In this document: positions 24,051 to 34,767 of the stretch, piece after piece
How the letters are laid out: each line of letters opens with the position of its first letter
How positions within the stretch are numbered: the stretch's first letter is position 1
Source of the DNA: Athripsodes cinereus
Lineage: Eukaryota; Arthropoda; Insecta; Trichoptera; Leptoceridae
Assembly: GCA_947579605.1 (NCBI GenBank)
Contig: OX388305.1
Span: 32,005,542 to 32,069,541 of the forward strand
Direction: 5' to 3'
DNA length: 64,000 nt
Notes under the pieces: generated by a model
Database searches by the model: none
Told to the model about the DNA's origin: nothing
The model's input: only the letters and a program-made list of their open reading frames with translations
Translations under genes and position numbers: made by a program

Positions 24051-24629
24051 TATGTAAATAATGTCAACTTCCAAAAAAAATATATTTCAATTGATAATAA
24101 ATACTAGACTATGATATAAAATAAATCGTTAATGTTTTTCAACTAATCTAACCTAAAATTTTCAATTTTCAGAAACCAACATAATAATATCAAAAATTTT
24201 ATTTATAAAATAATTTTTCTTTCTTTGTCAAGAATTGTTCTAATCATACTTTTTATTTGACAATATTCTCAGGGTAAAGCCGGATACTGAGCTAGTAATA
24301 TTATAAACGCACAAAACTTTGGTTGAATATTTTGGACTAAGCATTATTTTTATTATTATTATTATTATTAATCCTTGGTCCTGACTATGAGCTGAGAAAA
24401 TAATAATATCAGCGGAACTTCGATACTCGTATTGAGATGCACTATTATTATTATTTATACCGTCGTGTCGTATTGCACTAACACATTCAAATATAACATT
24501 TGTCTTAATACACACATCTAAGCAATAAAGGTGTTCTCCTATTGGATAATTTGGCGGAATTTTTTTATTATATACTAAACGACATTTTACCTAATCATGA
24601 TATTTTATTTGAGTAGGTCTTCCTCTTAA

Positions 24630-25380
24630 AACATTTTTCAAAAATAAACAAAATTATTCTATATAACATAAAATTATAATATAGGCCGACAAAAATCAAA
24701 CACTATTAAATTTAAATGTCGAAACAGTAGGTAAGCGAATAAACTATTTAAATATTTTGCTAGATTCTTGGGGTAGGAAAGAACTTCATGCCAGACACCT
24801 CAATGATCTCAACCAATCTCATGTTGACAAATATGCGTCAAAAAGATGGTTGACCATTGGGGAATTGTATAGAGAAACCGAGGGTTTTATTCTGGCTATT
24901 CAAGATCAAGTAAAAAATACAAAACAAATACCAAAAATGCATTATAAAAAATCAAAATATAACTAACGGTTCATGTAGGAAATGTCTGGCCAAACCGGAA
25001 ACAATACAACTTATAGTTTCTACTCTCGCTCAAACTGAATATACTGATAGACATAATCATGTCGCAAAAATACAGGATCTTTTATGATAAAGGAATAATA
25101 ACAGATAGACAAACATCATAATAGACCCGATTTAGTATTACATGATAAACAAAATAAAATTACGTATCTAATAGACATCGCTGTCCCAAATACGCATAAT
25201 AAACAAACAAAATACATAAATATACAGAACTAGCAGGAGAAAAAAAAAATTGGCATTCTAGAGGTCCGTTTACATAATTCCATTAGTTTTGTCAGTTACA
25301 GCTAACTCGGAAATCTTTGATAAATAATTTGCAAAAATTAGATTCACCGGTAAATTCATATATTAAAATTCAAAAATCTA
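24630..25380 (+). pseudogene. LINE polyprotein 3' fragment captured by hAT (downstream part)
   Basis: An open stretch at 24757-24966 includes SWGRKELHARHLNDLNQSHV, then WLTIGELYRETEGFILAIQDQ. After a stop, CRKCLAKPETI, DRHNHVAKI and VTANSEIFDK-like pieces follow in shifting frames. These are conserved C-terminal blocks of an arthropod LINE polyprotein: a cysteine-containing domain and the terminal nuclease or RNA-binding region. In a live LINE this part belongs to the protein that primes reverse transcription. Here it is broken by several stops and travels as hAT cargo. The minus copy at 48562-48771 differs by only a few residues. Confidence 0.82.
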
Positions 25381-25382
25381 AA

Positions 25383-25512
25383 ATTCAAAATTCAAAAATC
25401 TTGATTTTATATTGGCACGAAGAGGACAGTTTGCATGAATCTTACGTGCAGCTGATCTGCTGGCTACCCCACTTGTGGGATATGCCGTGATGGTATAGTA
25501 GTAGTAGTAGTA
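25383..25512 (-). repeat. Dispersed repeat family B, copy 4, with (TAG)n tail
   Basis: It has the minus-strand landmarks CCACTTGTGGGATATGCCG and GATGGTATAGTAGTAGTAG. It is absent from the compact hAT copy, so it arrived after the two copies separated. Its neighbour at 25533 is another later insertion. Confidence 0.78.
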
Positions 25513-25532
25513 AAAATCTATTACAATAAATA

Positions 25533-25925
25533 GAGTGAAAGCGGACGGTTGGCGGCCTTTGAAATGTGGTGCTACAGACGCATGCTTAAGATCCATTGGT
25601 CGGAGCACGTCGAAAACGAAGAAGTATTAACTAGTGTAGGCGAAAAAAAAACTCCTTAAGAGAATCAGCCAACAACGAGCTGACTGGATTGGCCACAACA
25701 TCAGGCACCCAGGACTACTCATAGCCATCGCGGAGGGTAAGACCGAGGGGACAAATGGCAGAGGCCGACCAAGAGACGCATATATGAACCAACTGAAGAG
25801 TGATATGAACTGTGGCTCATACGTAGAGCTGAAAAGACTGGCGGAGAATAGAGACGAATGGAGAAGAAAAACCAAACTCGTTGCAGACCAATCCAATGGA
25901 TTGTAACTCATTATATATATATAAT
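25533..25925 (+). pseudogene. LINE 3' fragment inserted in the hAT element
   Basis: It carries the C-terminal end of a LINE protein with frameshifts. Plus-strand landmarks in translation are RRMLKIHWSEHVENEE, then SQQRADWIGHNIRHPGLL, GRGRPRDAYMNQLK and YVELKRLAENRDEWRRK, ending ADQSNGL and stop. The 3' end is ATTGTAACTCATTATATATA, shared with the copies at 60078 and 61580. A poly-A slip near 25647 shifts the frame. It is absent from the compact hAT copy. Confidence 0.85.
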
Positions 25926-26578
25926 GTAAGAAAATTTTTGAACACAGATATTTCAGGCACAATGCTGGTATTTAGAACCCGCATTTTGAGCCTAATCCTT
26001 TGATATCCTGCATATCTGGATAGGTGATTTTTTTACGGCTGTTATGTTTTGTATAATCATGACTGATCATATGGAGACTTATCTGGTTGTATAATACTGA
26101 GAAGTGTGGATGGCAATTTTGCCGCCGCGAATAATTCAAATTTTATAAAAAATTAAAATATTCTTATTATACATGACTGGAATAAACATAGTCTTTTTAG
26201 GGGGTTAAATGAAATGTTGTTAAAAATGTTGAGTAAAAACTTTTTCAGAAATGTATGCGAAAGTTGTTAAAACAAAAAATATTAACAATTTTTACATGAT
26301 AATCCAAAAACAGTGATGATGTGAGAGTAATGAAAAATTTTCCAATGTTGTTTTTACTTGCAAGTAAAATAAAATATAATTTCCGAAAAATTTGCTAGAT
26401 TTAAAATATTATTTAAAACAACAACTTACTTGCTACATTTCTATCTAATGACAAATTATCTCTTTTCAACTAATGTGAAGTATTATACTATTTTCTTTGC
26501 AATCACGTAAAATCCTATATTCGACTCGAAATTATCCAACCTGTATAATTGTTAAAACCAGATGCCACGTTCAGTTAT

Positions 26579-26748
26579 TTATTTTATTTTATTTTATTTA
26601 CAAATATTCACGGCCAAAGCCTTTAACATGTTAAACCTTTGTATACATACAAAACATGTAAACAAAGGAAAGATCTGTTACAAAAAAGACACAAAACAAT
26701 TAGACTAAAGAAACGAAAGTTTTACAGACAATATAACATTAATCATAT
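26579..26748. mobile_element. Family C insertion in the hAT element, (TTTTA)n end
   Basis: The compact copy reads GTTCAGTTATGAAGAATAAT across this site. Here about 170 bp intervene: a TTTTA-rich tract, then GCCTTTAACATGTTAAACC. The latter motif links it to the insertion at 7173-7795 and to 33169-33230. Confidence 0.75.
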
Positions 26749-27281
26749 GAAGAATAATATTTGAACCCGAACTGATCTTTGTTTAAAAAAAAACGCCATC
26801 AGCAATCCTGCATTGTGGAAGTGTCATTTTGTTTATGAGTAGAATGGCGCCCCTTAATGATCAATGGGGGCGCCAAAATCGTGTTTGCCAACTGGTTTGT
26901 AATGAAGATATTTGTGGATCTCCAAAATTCAATCTTGCAAACGTATTTGGGATACATTTGTTTACATCAAAATAAAATTAAAAAAAAATGTTTTAATACT
27001 CATTTTGGCGCCCCCTAATGTGGCGCCCGGGGACATATGTCCCCCCCTGCCCCCCCCTAGCTACGCCACTGATGGAATGAAATTTATGTATTATGTTCTA
27101 ATTCATATTTTTTCTTGTGGGATATAAAATGGTAATGTGAGTGGCCTCCCTTCTGGAGTCCCGCGTCACCGATAAAACAATTAGTTCCATCGACTGTTGA
27201 TATTTGATTTACAACATAGTTATTTGAAGTGATAATATTAGATTGTTTTATCCTGCTCTCTGTTACCTTACTACGACTCAC

Positions 27282-27382
27282 CACGGATAAATCGAATTGA
27301 TTCAGAGTCATTGCAGTTTCCTGGGGTTGAAGGACATCCCGCGGAGTGAGATTAGCTCTTGGAATCCCTGCAGGGAACCACA
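27282..27382 (-). CDS. Candidate internal exon of a host gene, hypothetical
   Basis: On the minus strand a pyrimidine-rich acceptor ATTTTTTCAG precedes 27382 and a good donor GTGAGTCG begins at 27281, giving a 101-bp open exon. It would encode WFPAGIPRANLTPRDVLQPQ followed by an ETAMTLNQFDLSV stretch. The frame in fact stays open to 27084, so the donor may be unused. Codon use is balanced and GC is well above the roughly 30% background. I recognise no domain. The hAT element lies 12 bp downstream of the extended frame's stop. Without a matching exon it stays a candidate, and could also be an unrecognised TE piece. Confidence 0.38.
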
Positions 27383-28376
27383 CTGAAAAAATGTATATTT
27401 ACCGAGCGATGAAAATAATGAAATTTGTCCCTCAGATATTTCGAGATCGTGAGATTTGACGTAGACACATTTCAGTATTCACAGATTAGCAACAAATACT
27501 TAGGTTAAGCTGCTAGGTCTCTTACGAATTTAAATTTATTTTAGATAAACTTTATATCTTAATTTATTTTAGAGTTTTTATATTTATATTTTATTCATAC
27601 GATACTAAATGATTAATCAATCATGTGCACATCAGTGTGCACAATAAATAATGGAGTCATATTTTTACGAAACAAGGAATGCTTCAAATATTAATTAAGC
27701 AACTTAACCATTAATTATTCCTGTTATCACGATATTCCTACAATTTTCTTGTAAAACTGATATCTCTCACCTCTCACGTACATGTAATTTCAAATATTGT
27801 TATAACTTGGTGAAGTGAAAACTTATACTAGGGGTAGTTAATGTTCATCACTAGGAACTAATTAATTAACTATTACTCTCCACAATATGCAGACAGCCCT
27901 CAAATGGGTTGCTATTCTATAGGTATGAATTTTATATAGAGTCTTCGGTAGATTCGATTACGGGAATTATATTTCATCCAAATTGATATGAAAGTTGCAT
28001 TTGAATGGATACTTCTACCTCCATCATAGATGGGTACTTGGTTTCCATAACACCAGACGGTAAAGTCAAGTCAAGACATCTTCATCTAATATCGTTGTAT
28101 TTATTTCAGGTAATGGATATTGATTGCTTTGCTTGTACAGTGGTGATGCCAGCATTGCTCTAATATTAATATATTCTTCTTAATGAGATATCTATTTCAA
28201 AATTATATGAAAAAATATTTACTTGAATGAGTTTTTATTTATTTATTCATCAACGGCTCACTAATCTTTTAAAAATAAGGTATACCTACATATAAAAAAA
28301 TATGATATATCTAAAACCATATCTAACAACCAGTAAATTAAAAGCATACATTCAAATCATTACAAATAAAAACCTG
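27383..28376. other. AT-rich DNA, no gene seen
   Basis: Nothing coding is supported. A TTTATTTATTTATTCATC-type tract with CGGCTCACTAATCTTTTA near 28232-28280 may be a distant family C end. Confidence 0.4.
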
Positions 28377-29139
28377 TAGGCCTAGACAATTTGTATTTGG
28401 CGATCGACTACAAGCGAACTTTTCGACAATGTGTCAATTTGGTAGACAAAACCACATAATTCGAAACGATATTTCGTTAACGCTTCCATGACGTCACAAA
28501 TTCGCCGACGCCGTATATTTCCCCTTACGAATTCGTCGTTTGGTAGACTTTTCTGTTTAATTTTGACAGCTTGGCGAATTCTTCGCTAAATCTTGACGCA
28601 AAATTCGTCAGCGGCGCCATTTTTCTGACGACGAGAAATAGTTGTAGAAATCAAGTAGAAAGTATTTCGTTTATTAAAAATTCGGGGCGTAGAAAGGTGA
28701 TTTCATAAATTATTTTCGATTAGAAATGTATATTAATATATTTATTTTGTTTTAGAATATAATAATGGTGATACATAATCAATTTATTGACATTTTATTT
28801 AAAAGAAAACATTGCGGTAAATCCTACAAAATTGTGAGAAATAAATTTGTGTTTGCTATAGAAATATATGGTTTTGAAGCAATTTAATATTTAAAAACAT
28901 TATAATCAAATTGAAATATAATCAATAGTATGAATTTTCACAGACATATAATTTAATTGTTTATCAATAAGTTGTTTGTGTTGAACATAATATAATGTTG
29001 GTGTATATTTCTATAAACAGTTAAGTGCATTTAATGTCTAAAGTTTTAATGAAAACTACATTCAACATCTTTAGCATCTTATGTGATGAGCTCCAAACTT
29101 AATCAATGTTGAAAGGAACAAAAATGTACACGGTGAAAA

Positions 29140-31062
29140 TCAAGGTAAGTGTTATTCAAATTGGATGTGCATAATTTTGTTGAATAATATCTAATTTTAA
29201 AATAATTCTCAATTTTGTTCTCACTTTTAGGTGTTAACTACCCTTTGCTTTTTAGCGCTGGTTTGTATCACAAAAAGTTGTTGTAAATCGTCTAATTATC
29301 CAACGGATGACCAGTCACTTTATATCTGAGGTGGAAGATGCAATGATTTCCCCGATGTATGCCAATAACTGGATAAAGTTCCCAGACACACTGCAAAATA
29401 GCACATTACTACATTATTATTTTGTAAAAGAAAGAGGTATGACGTTACCGCTCTAATTTTTGCATTCAATATTTATTTTCATTCTCCAATAGCTTATGAT
29501 TTAATTAAAGATTTTTTGTATTACCAATAAAATGTCATCTACGAGATCTCTGCATCTATGAATGTATCTCCATCATCGGAGAACAATAAAAAATTCAAAG
29601 CAGAATTGTCATGCCGAGAGAAACATGTTAATTTACTAATTGAATCATAACGACTAACAGGATATGCAGAAAATAATGTAGGATACATTGCCAAAACTAT
29701 GCAAGTATTCATGATTTTATCTAACTTTGGAGGGTACAAAGAAGTCGTTAGACTTATCCCTGTAAATGCAATTACTGCCAAAGATTTCAAAGCATACACG
29801 CTGGACGTCGTCAAATTGATTCAGGATTGTGGTTTTACTGTAACATGTATTATTACAGACAATAATAGAACCAATGAGGGTCTATTTAAAGAATTATCCT
29901 CCAGTACTTTCTTTGCTCATCCTTCAGATGAAAACAAGCAAATATTTGTGTTGTATGATTTTGTTCATATTTTTAAAAATATTTGTAATAACTTGCTCAA
30001 TTTGAGATCTTTAGATTAAGCTTTCAAGTACCCAAGTATTGATGGGAAAAATATCATGACAGCTAGTTTTAAGGCTTTTAGGGATTTTTATGTTTTCCAG
30101 TCTGGAAACCTTGTCAGAGAGGCGTATAAATTAAATCATAAGACCTTACATCCAAATAACATTAAAAGGCGGAATGTATTACCTACTTGTAGAAAATATT
30201 TTCCAGTCATCCACAATTGCCGCATTATTTTCACATCATGATCACAAAGAGACTGCATTATTCTTACAAATAATTAGACTGTGGTGGGAAATTATTAATG
30301 TCAAGAGTTTGTTTAAAGGCCAAAGCAAAAGGAATGACTTTTGCATGACAATTTATTCCAGTGATGATTGTCAAATTGTACGTTTGAAAAAAAAATTGGC
30401 ATGGCTATATCGCCGAAATGAACTTCCAGAAGGCACTGTTTTATCTAAAGACACTTTTACAGCTTTAACTCACAGTATATAATCATTTATTCAATTAGTT
30501 AAGTATACTTTTGAACTTGATTCTAATATTACTTACATACTTAATATTATCAGGTAAGTTTCAGACTGACCAATTAGAATCCAGATTTGGACAGTATAGG
30601 AGACTTTCTGGATGTACATATAATGTTTCCTACAACCAGATTATAGAGACAGAAAAGAAATATTTTATAAGACAATTTTTTAAAAATAGCATTAATTTCC
30701 CGTTGCTGGATGATGTAACTGATTTGATGGTTTCTGACGATGTTAAGAAATTTGCATGCATATTTAATAGTAATTATCTCGAAATACTTGACATTGACGA
30801 GTCATCGAGAATTTATGTATGTTAGTGGTTATTACTACAGCACACAATATTAAAAAAAGATTTTTTAAAAGTAATTGTTTATCGTGTTCAGCTTTGATCA
30901 TTCAAAGCAAAGGATCCAAAATATCAAATGTTTACTTTGATATGCTTCAAAATGGTGGTCTCAGTGAATCGACAGGTTCAGTATGCATTCTCTTCACACA
31001 TATTTGTTCCATATTTGAATACATATATGGTAAATTAAGATACTTTGTTTTCAATATTTAAA
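29140..31062 (+). pseudogene. P-element/THAP9-family transposase, broken
   Basis: A live enzyme would cut and reinsert the element through an RNase H-like fold with a GTP-binding insert. Landmarks in order are VGYIAKTMQVFMILSNFGG, TVTCIITDNNRTNEG at about 29838-29880 (the TDN motif of the catalytic fold), FVHIFKNICNNLLN near 29960-30000, KTLHPNNIKRRNV near 30140, LWWEIINVKS near 30280, FTALTHSI near 30460 and GKFQTDQLESRFGQYRRLSG near 30555-30613. Breaks are stops at 29648 and 30017, a frame change near 30175-30200, a stop near 30480, a frame change near 30545 and a stop at 30823. An intron-like pair, AAG|GTAAGTG near 29143 and CACTTTTAG near 29231, lies upstream. No THAP zinc finger was found. 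AATAAA occurs near 31726. Confidence 0.87.
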
Positions 31063-31419
31063 TCAAATCCTAATCAAAAAAACTTGTTCAGCTGCTTAAC
31101 TATTATAAGCATAAAGTCAGACAATTTTAACATAGATTAAGATTCTACTTGTGAATGTGGAATGACAAATATTGAGATTTATTCGTTGATTATAAATACT
31201 TTTGCAAATATTATCCTCAATAACTTTTCAAAACTCAAAATGACAAAATTCATTCTAATACTAGACTTACGTCTAGGAGAAAATTAGATACTTTTAAATG
31301 ATACCTACATACAATGCTTCTTTTCATTATTATATAGAATATTTGTAAGATCTTCATAGTTAAAAGTTATTTGAAATATTTATACTCTACTTAGTGTACA
31401 TTGTGCCAATACTTTTTGT

Positions 31420-31640
31420 CATATTGATATTTTCAACCAACGGTTCTTGGAAGAAATCCATGTTGAATTAATTAGAAATAAAACAATTCTTTGAAAACAG
31501 AATTAACATAACGTGGAGATAAATATTTCAGAATGATAATAAATATAGTAAATAATATGACTTAATAATGAATAAAACAATTATTTATAGTATATCCACT
31601 GTGACACAGTTAATTCTGTTTACACTAGTTGTCATTACAT
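31420..31640. repeat. Dispersed repeat family F remnant
   Basis: A CAACCAACGGTTCTTGG segment and a GTATATCCACTGTGAC segment recur, diverged, at about 55271-55410 and 61024-61150. The latter two also share a GCGAGCCGGCTT end. It is a non-coding interspersed repeat of unknown class lying within the P-like element. Confidence 0.55.
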
Positions 31641-32290
31641 TGTGTATTCTATTTTAAATATATTTTTCATTTTTAATCCTTTATACACTTGTTGATTGTA
31701 TATTATTCATGTATTTTGTATTTGAAATAAATTAACATGTTTTGAGATAAAAATGTTGTCTTTTCTTTTACATCTTGTCAAACAAATTATTTTAAAACTT
31801 TTACCCAGTTCGAAAAGAATTGTTTATTATTGGATTGTCACATAAAAATACTATTTAATACATTCATTGAAGTGATAGGCAAGTATCATGTGTCACTTAA
31901 GTTTTCACTTACTGAAATTCATCATACTACATACTTCAAGACTCATTTTCAAAACAGGACTCCCAACATTGGCTATTACAATGTTGCCAAGTTGTGCTTC
32001 CAGGCTTGAATTATAATAGGTGGCAGTGAATGTACATAATTATGGTAATTATAAAATTTTCATGATACAAACAAATTATCTATTCCATTACTCATACACC
32101 ATTACACACCCTTGAGACGGTATAGGAACTGTTACACGGTGTCAAAAATAAAATCATCATCATTACTCCATCTGTGTTAAAAGGTAGGATATAACATCGA
32201 ATAAGCAGGTCTTGAGCATCTCTCGCTGCCATCATGTTCATTCAATTCTAAAGATAGAGACTTACCCTATGCTTTTGAATCTGTATAATA

Positions 32291-32454
32291 TTTTTTTTTA
32301 AAAAAGATATATCCGGGTTTTGTTATAAACCCTTATACACCTTTCACAGTAAGCTAAAAGCTTGTGTCGTGAAAAGGGAGTTTGCCGGCACCTGGGATCG
32401 AATCCTGGACCCCTTGTTCACAAGGCCGAGACTCTACCTCCAGGCTACCGACGA
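32291..32454 (-). mobile_element. SINE copy 4, nested in the P-like element
   Basis: It is in minus orientation: the A tail (poly-T on plus) is at 32291, and the head ends near CTACCGACGA at 32454. The B box region reads GGATTCGATCCC on the minus strand. The body keeps ACAAGCTTTTAGCTTACTG. Confidence 0.92.
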
Positions 32455-32657
32455 TATTGTTGTTGCATATTCAAAAAGGAACATGTGAATTCATAAATGT
32501 TTTGACATTTCCAGAATAAACTGCTCATAATGACATCATAACCATTTTATAAAGTGATTCTTAGTATCAAATATTAAAATTCAATACTTAAAAAATAATA
32601 TCACATGCCAATAGAAAGTCCAAACTACAATTTTAATATATATATATATATATATAT

Positions 32658-32851
32658 ATGAGGTGAAGGTTTTACTCCATTTCACTGCGTACAGTCGGGC
32701 AGAGACTTGGCTCTCGCCTTTGCATGATCCAATGATGCAAATCCAATCTGCATGTTCCGGTGACGGGCCGTGTCTCGTCCCACATGCAAAGGCGAGAGCC
32801 AAGTCTCTGCCCGACTGTACGCAGTGAAATGGAGTAAAACCTTCACCTCAT
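32658..32851. repeat. Perfect 69-bp inverted repeat (foldback)
   Basis: Arms 32658-32726 and 32783-32851 are exact complements over 69 bp, with a 56-base spacer that is itself GC-rich. (TA)n tracts lie just left of it and again at about 32943-32961. The arm includes GGGCAGAGACTTGGCTCTCG and GCCTTTGCATG, a diverged single copy of which appears near 33855-33890. Transcription would give a long perfect hairpin RNA. No promoter is visible. Confidence 0.95.
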
Positions 32852-32961
32852 ACTATCTCCTGCGTAAAATCGAGTGATCTTTCATCAATGGAATGCATGT
32901 TGCACATGCATTTCCGATGAAAATTTGATCACACAGTCATTCATATATATATATATATATA

Positions 32962-33230
32962 TGGACAATTTGTAAAGCGCCGTTTACTCATAACATGACC
33001 TCAAGGGCGCCGTAAATGATGCCTTAATGAAGTTTTAAAAGGGTATGCCCAAATAAAATGTGTGCACATGTCTCTTTTTGAATATGCTATGACGATATAA
33101 TATATTATTTTCTTTAAATTGGTAATATATGTACATATAATAAAAAAATAATTGTGCAATACAAGTATTTTATTTATAAATTTATTTAAAATCATACACA
33201 GCATGAGCCTTTTAAATGTTAACAAAGAAT
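32962..33230. repeat. Remnants of dispersed families D and C
   Basis: GGACAATTTGTAAAGCGCCG and CTCAAGGGCGCC at 32962-33030 match a diverged copy at 2105-2165. A TTTATTTA-type tract with GAGCCTTTTAAATGTTAA at about 33169-33230 matches family C. No coding sequence is supported here. Confidence 0.55.
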
Positions 33231-33962
33231 GGTTTTGCTCAACATGACCTTTCTTGGAGAATCGAGAATCAAAGGATTTAGCAGAGTAGTAATATTCTTG
33301 TTGGATATATGCTGTGGTAGGTTGAAGACATGTTGCACAGGTGAAGTGATGAACGAACCCACACCCACCCTGTCAACTGCTGGAATTACATTGTATTGTA
33401 TTGAGGTATTGAACACTTAGCTACCGGCGCCAAACTCTCAACTGCTTATCTTGTAGGTACTCACAATTCCAGACAATAACCTGCGCTTCGGAGGCTTCCT
33501 TAATGGGATCTTTTTCTGAATCATAAAAAAATACCATATACTTGTACATACACTGAGCGACAATAATCAACCAACATTTTAAATTAATTTTACACAATTT
33601 TATCATAATGTACATGTTTATAATAACTTCACAAAACCCATGAAAATGTTGTGCTATGATGGTTTATGTTACACATATGTAGTATGTTATACAAATTAAT
33701 GGTATAGAAAGAGCAATGAGGTATATATATATATATATATATATGCAAAAGAAGTATGTTAGGACAGATCTATGTAGCGTTCCGTTCTCTCTGCTTACCC
33801 CACTTAGGATGCGGCGTGAGGGAATAGAATAGTTTATTTTTCATTTTGCTGTGTATATATGGGCGGAGATTTTACTCTAGCCTTTGTATTTACTACTATA
33901 ATCGTATGGCATGTCAGGCGCTATAAATCATAAAAATCACTAAAAACATAAATCATAAAAAA

Positions 33963-34050
33963 ATGTCAAAGAGATAAAATTGTAAAAAAAAATGTCAAAA
34001 AGATAAAATTGTAAAAAAAAATGACAAAAAGATAAAATTGTAAAATAAAA
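33963..34050. repeat. 29-bp tandem repeat, 3 copies
   Basis: Units start at 33963, 33992 and 34021, each ATG(T/A)CAAA followed by GATAAAATTGTA and an A run. It sits just beyond the stop codon of the minus-strand LINE fragment at 34074, so it is probably that LINE's repetitive 3' tail. Confidence 0.88.
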
Positions 34051-34073
34051 TACAATCGCAAAATATTTAAAAT

Positions 34074-34349
34074 TTATAAAATGACTCTTGTATCCCTCAG
34101 CCAAATTCTGGCTTCGGTTGTCAGATTACTAAAACCTTCCATCACACCGTGGAACCTATAAATAGGGCAATCAGCAACAATATGTTGCGTGGTTTGTGAT
34201 GTTGCCCCGCAATCGCAGCTTGGGTCGGCAATGTACCCCCATTTATGGCGCTCCGTTGCGCTTCTGCTGCAGTCCATTCTAATGCGGTTCAATCTCACCC
34301 ACTCCCTACGGTCCAACGTAAAACCAGCAATGAGGTAATCTCTAATCAC
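34074..34349 (-). pseudogene. LINE polyprotein C-terminal fragment
   Basis: The 91-codon minus-strand frame contains LDRREWVRLNRIRMDC, HKWGYIADPSCDCG, then QTTQHIVADCP. The C-x-C-x9-H-x4-C cysteine/histidine spacing near residues 48-65 and the preceding WxRLNRxR motif are typical of the C-terminus of insect LINE reverse transcriptases. In a live LINE this part probably helps bind nucleic acid. Only this fragment remains, followed by the 29-bp tail repeat, which fits 5' truncation during insertion. It belongs to a lineage distinct from the LINEs at 25533 and 51640. Confidence 0.85.
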
Positions 34350-34691
34350 AAGAGAAGTTGTGTTACAGAGGTAAGACAGATTACAGAAAAAGATAGATAT
34401 AAATGAATAATATAAAACATACTAACTTGCAAATGAGTGCGAAATCTGGAAAATTTTGTATGATTGGCGTTTTTCTCCAACATTACAGAAAACAGAGATG
34501 ATCGGTCTTGCTATTTAACTGTACTGTAGTTGTTGTAATTCACGTGTTTCTCCTTTCTGGATCCTTTGAAGAACTATAAAAAAAATGATTTTGTTTATAA
34601 ATATGTTAGGTATAATATTTTTACCCGGATCAGATTTGTATGCATGAAACATTTCATTCTAATGGGTAAATAAACCAAACATCAGTGGGCC

Positions 34692-34767
34692 TAGTCAAAA
34701 CACATTTTAGCGTTACGTTTTCGTCCAAGTTTAAACAAAAACGTAACGCTAAAATGTGTTTTGACTA
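34692..34767. mobile_element. TA-target MITE, 72 bp (second copy)
   Basis: The element at 34694-34765 is almost entirely two inverted arms (GTCAAAACACATTTTAGCG outward), flanked by TA at 34692-34693 and 34766-34767. It is a deletion relative of the 163-bp element at 5635-5797. The arms here match each other more closely than those of the longer copy. Confidence 0.88.

Larger units (their letters stand above)
21549..24622. mobile_element. 3,074-bp insertion nested in the hAT element
   Basis: The compact hAT copy reads straight through this site. Here CTCTTAA occurs on both sides (21542-21548 and 24623-24629), giving a 7-bp target duplication (or TTAA plus chance matches). No clear TIRs or transposase are seen, so the class is unknown. 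It contains family B repeats at 22418-22582 and 23133-23312, a LINE-tail remnant near 22312-22362, a 30-bp duplication at 23472-23531, a (GT)n run near 22839 and the palindrome at 24006. It is itself a mosaic. Confidence 0.85.
20410..27079 (+). mobile_element. hAT composite element, enlarged copy (6,654 bp)
   Basis: The element spans 20418-27071. Its ends are the inverted repeat CAGTGGCGTAGCTAGGG, and it is flanked by exact 8-bp direct repeats ATGGAATG (20410-20417, 27072-27079), the hallmark of hAT transposition. No hAT transposase is visible, so it is non-autonomous. Its cargo is the 3' part of a LINE polyprotein gene in the plus direction plus a SINE. The compact inverted copy at 47147-49723 shows the original layout. 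Relative to it, this copy has gained about 4.1 kb through insertions at 20773-21075, 21549-24622, about 25383-25512, about 25533-25920 and about 26579-26748. Confidence 0.93.

Noticed and set aside
25378..25608. Minus-strand frame resembling one at 37231-37413 as a conserved protein
   Set aside because: The resemblance comes from the shared family B repeat; the rest of each frame is unrelated.
29539..29814. Minus-strand 91-codon frame
   Set aside because: Antisense to the P-like transposase pseudogene, whose plus-strand motifs are recognised.
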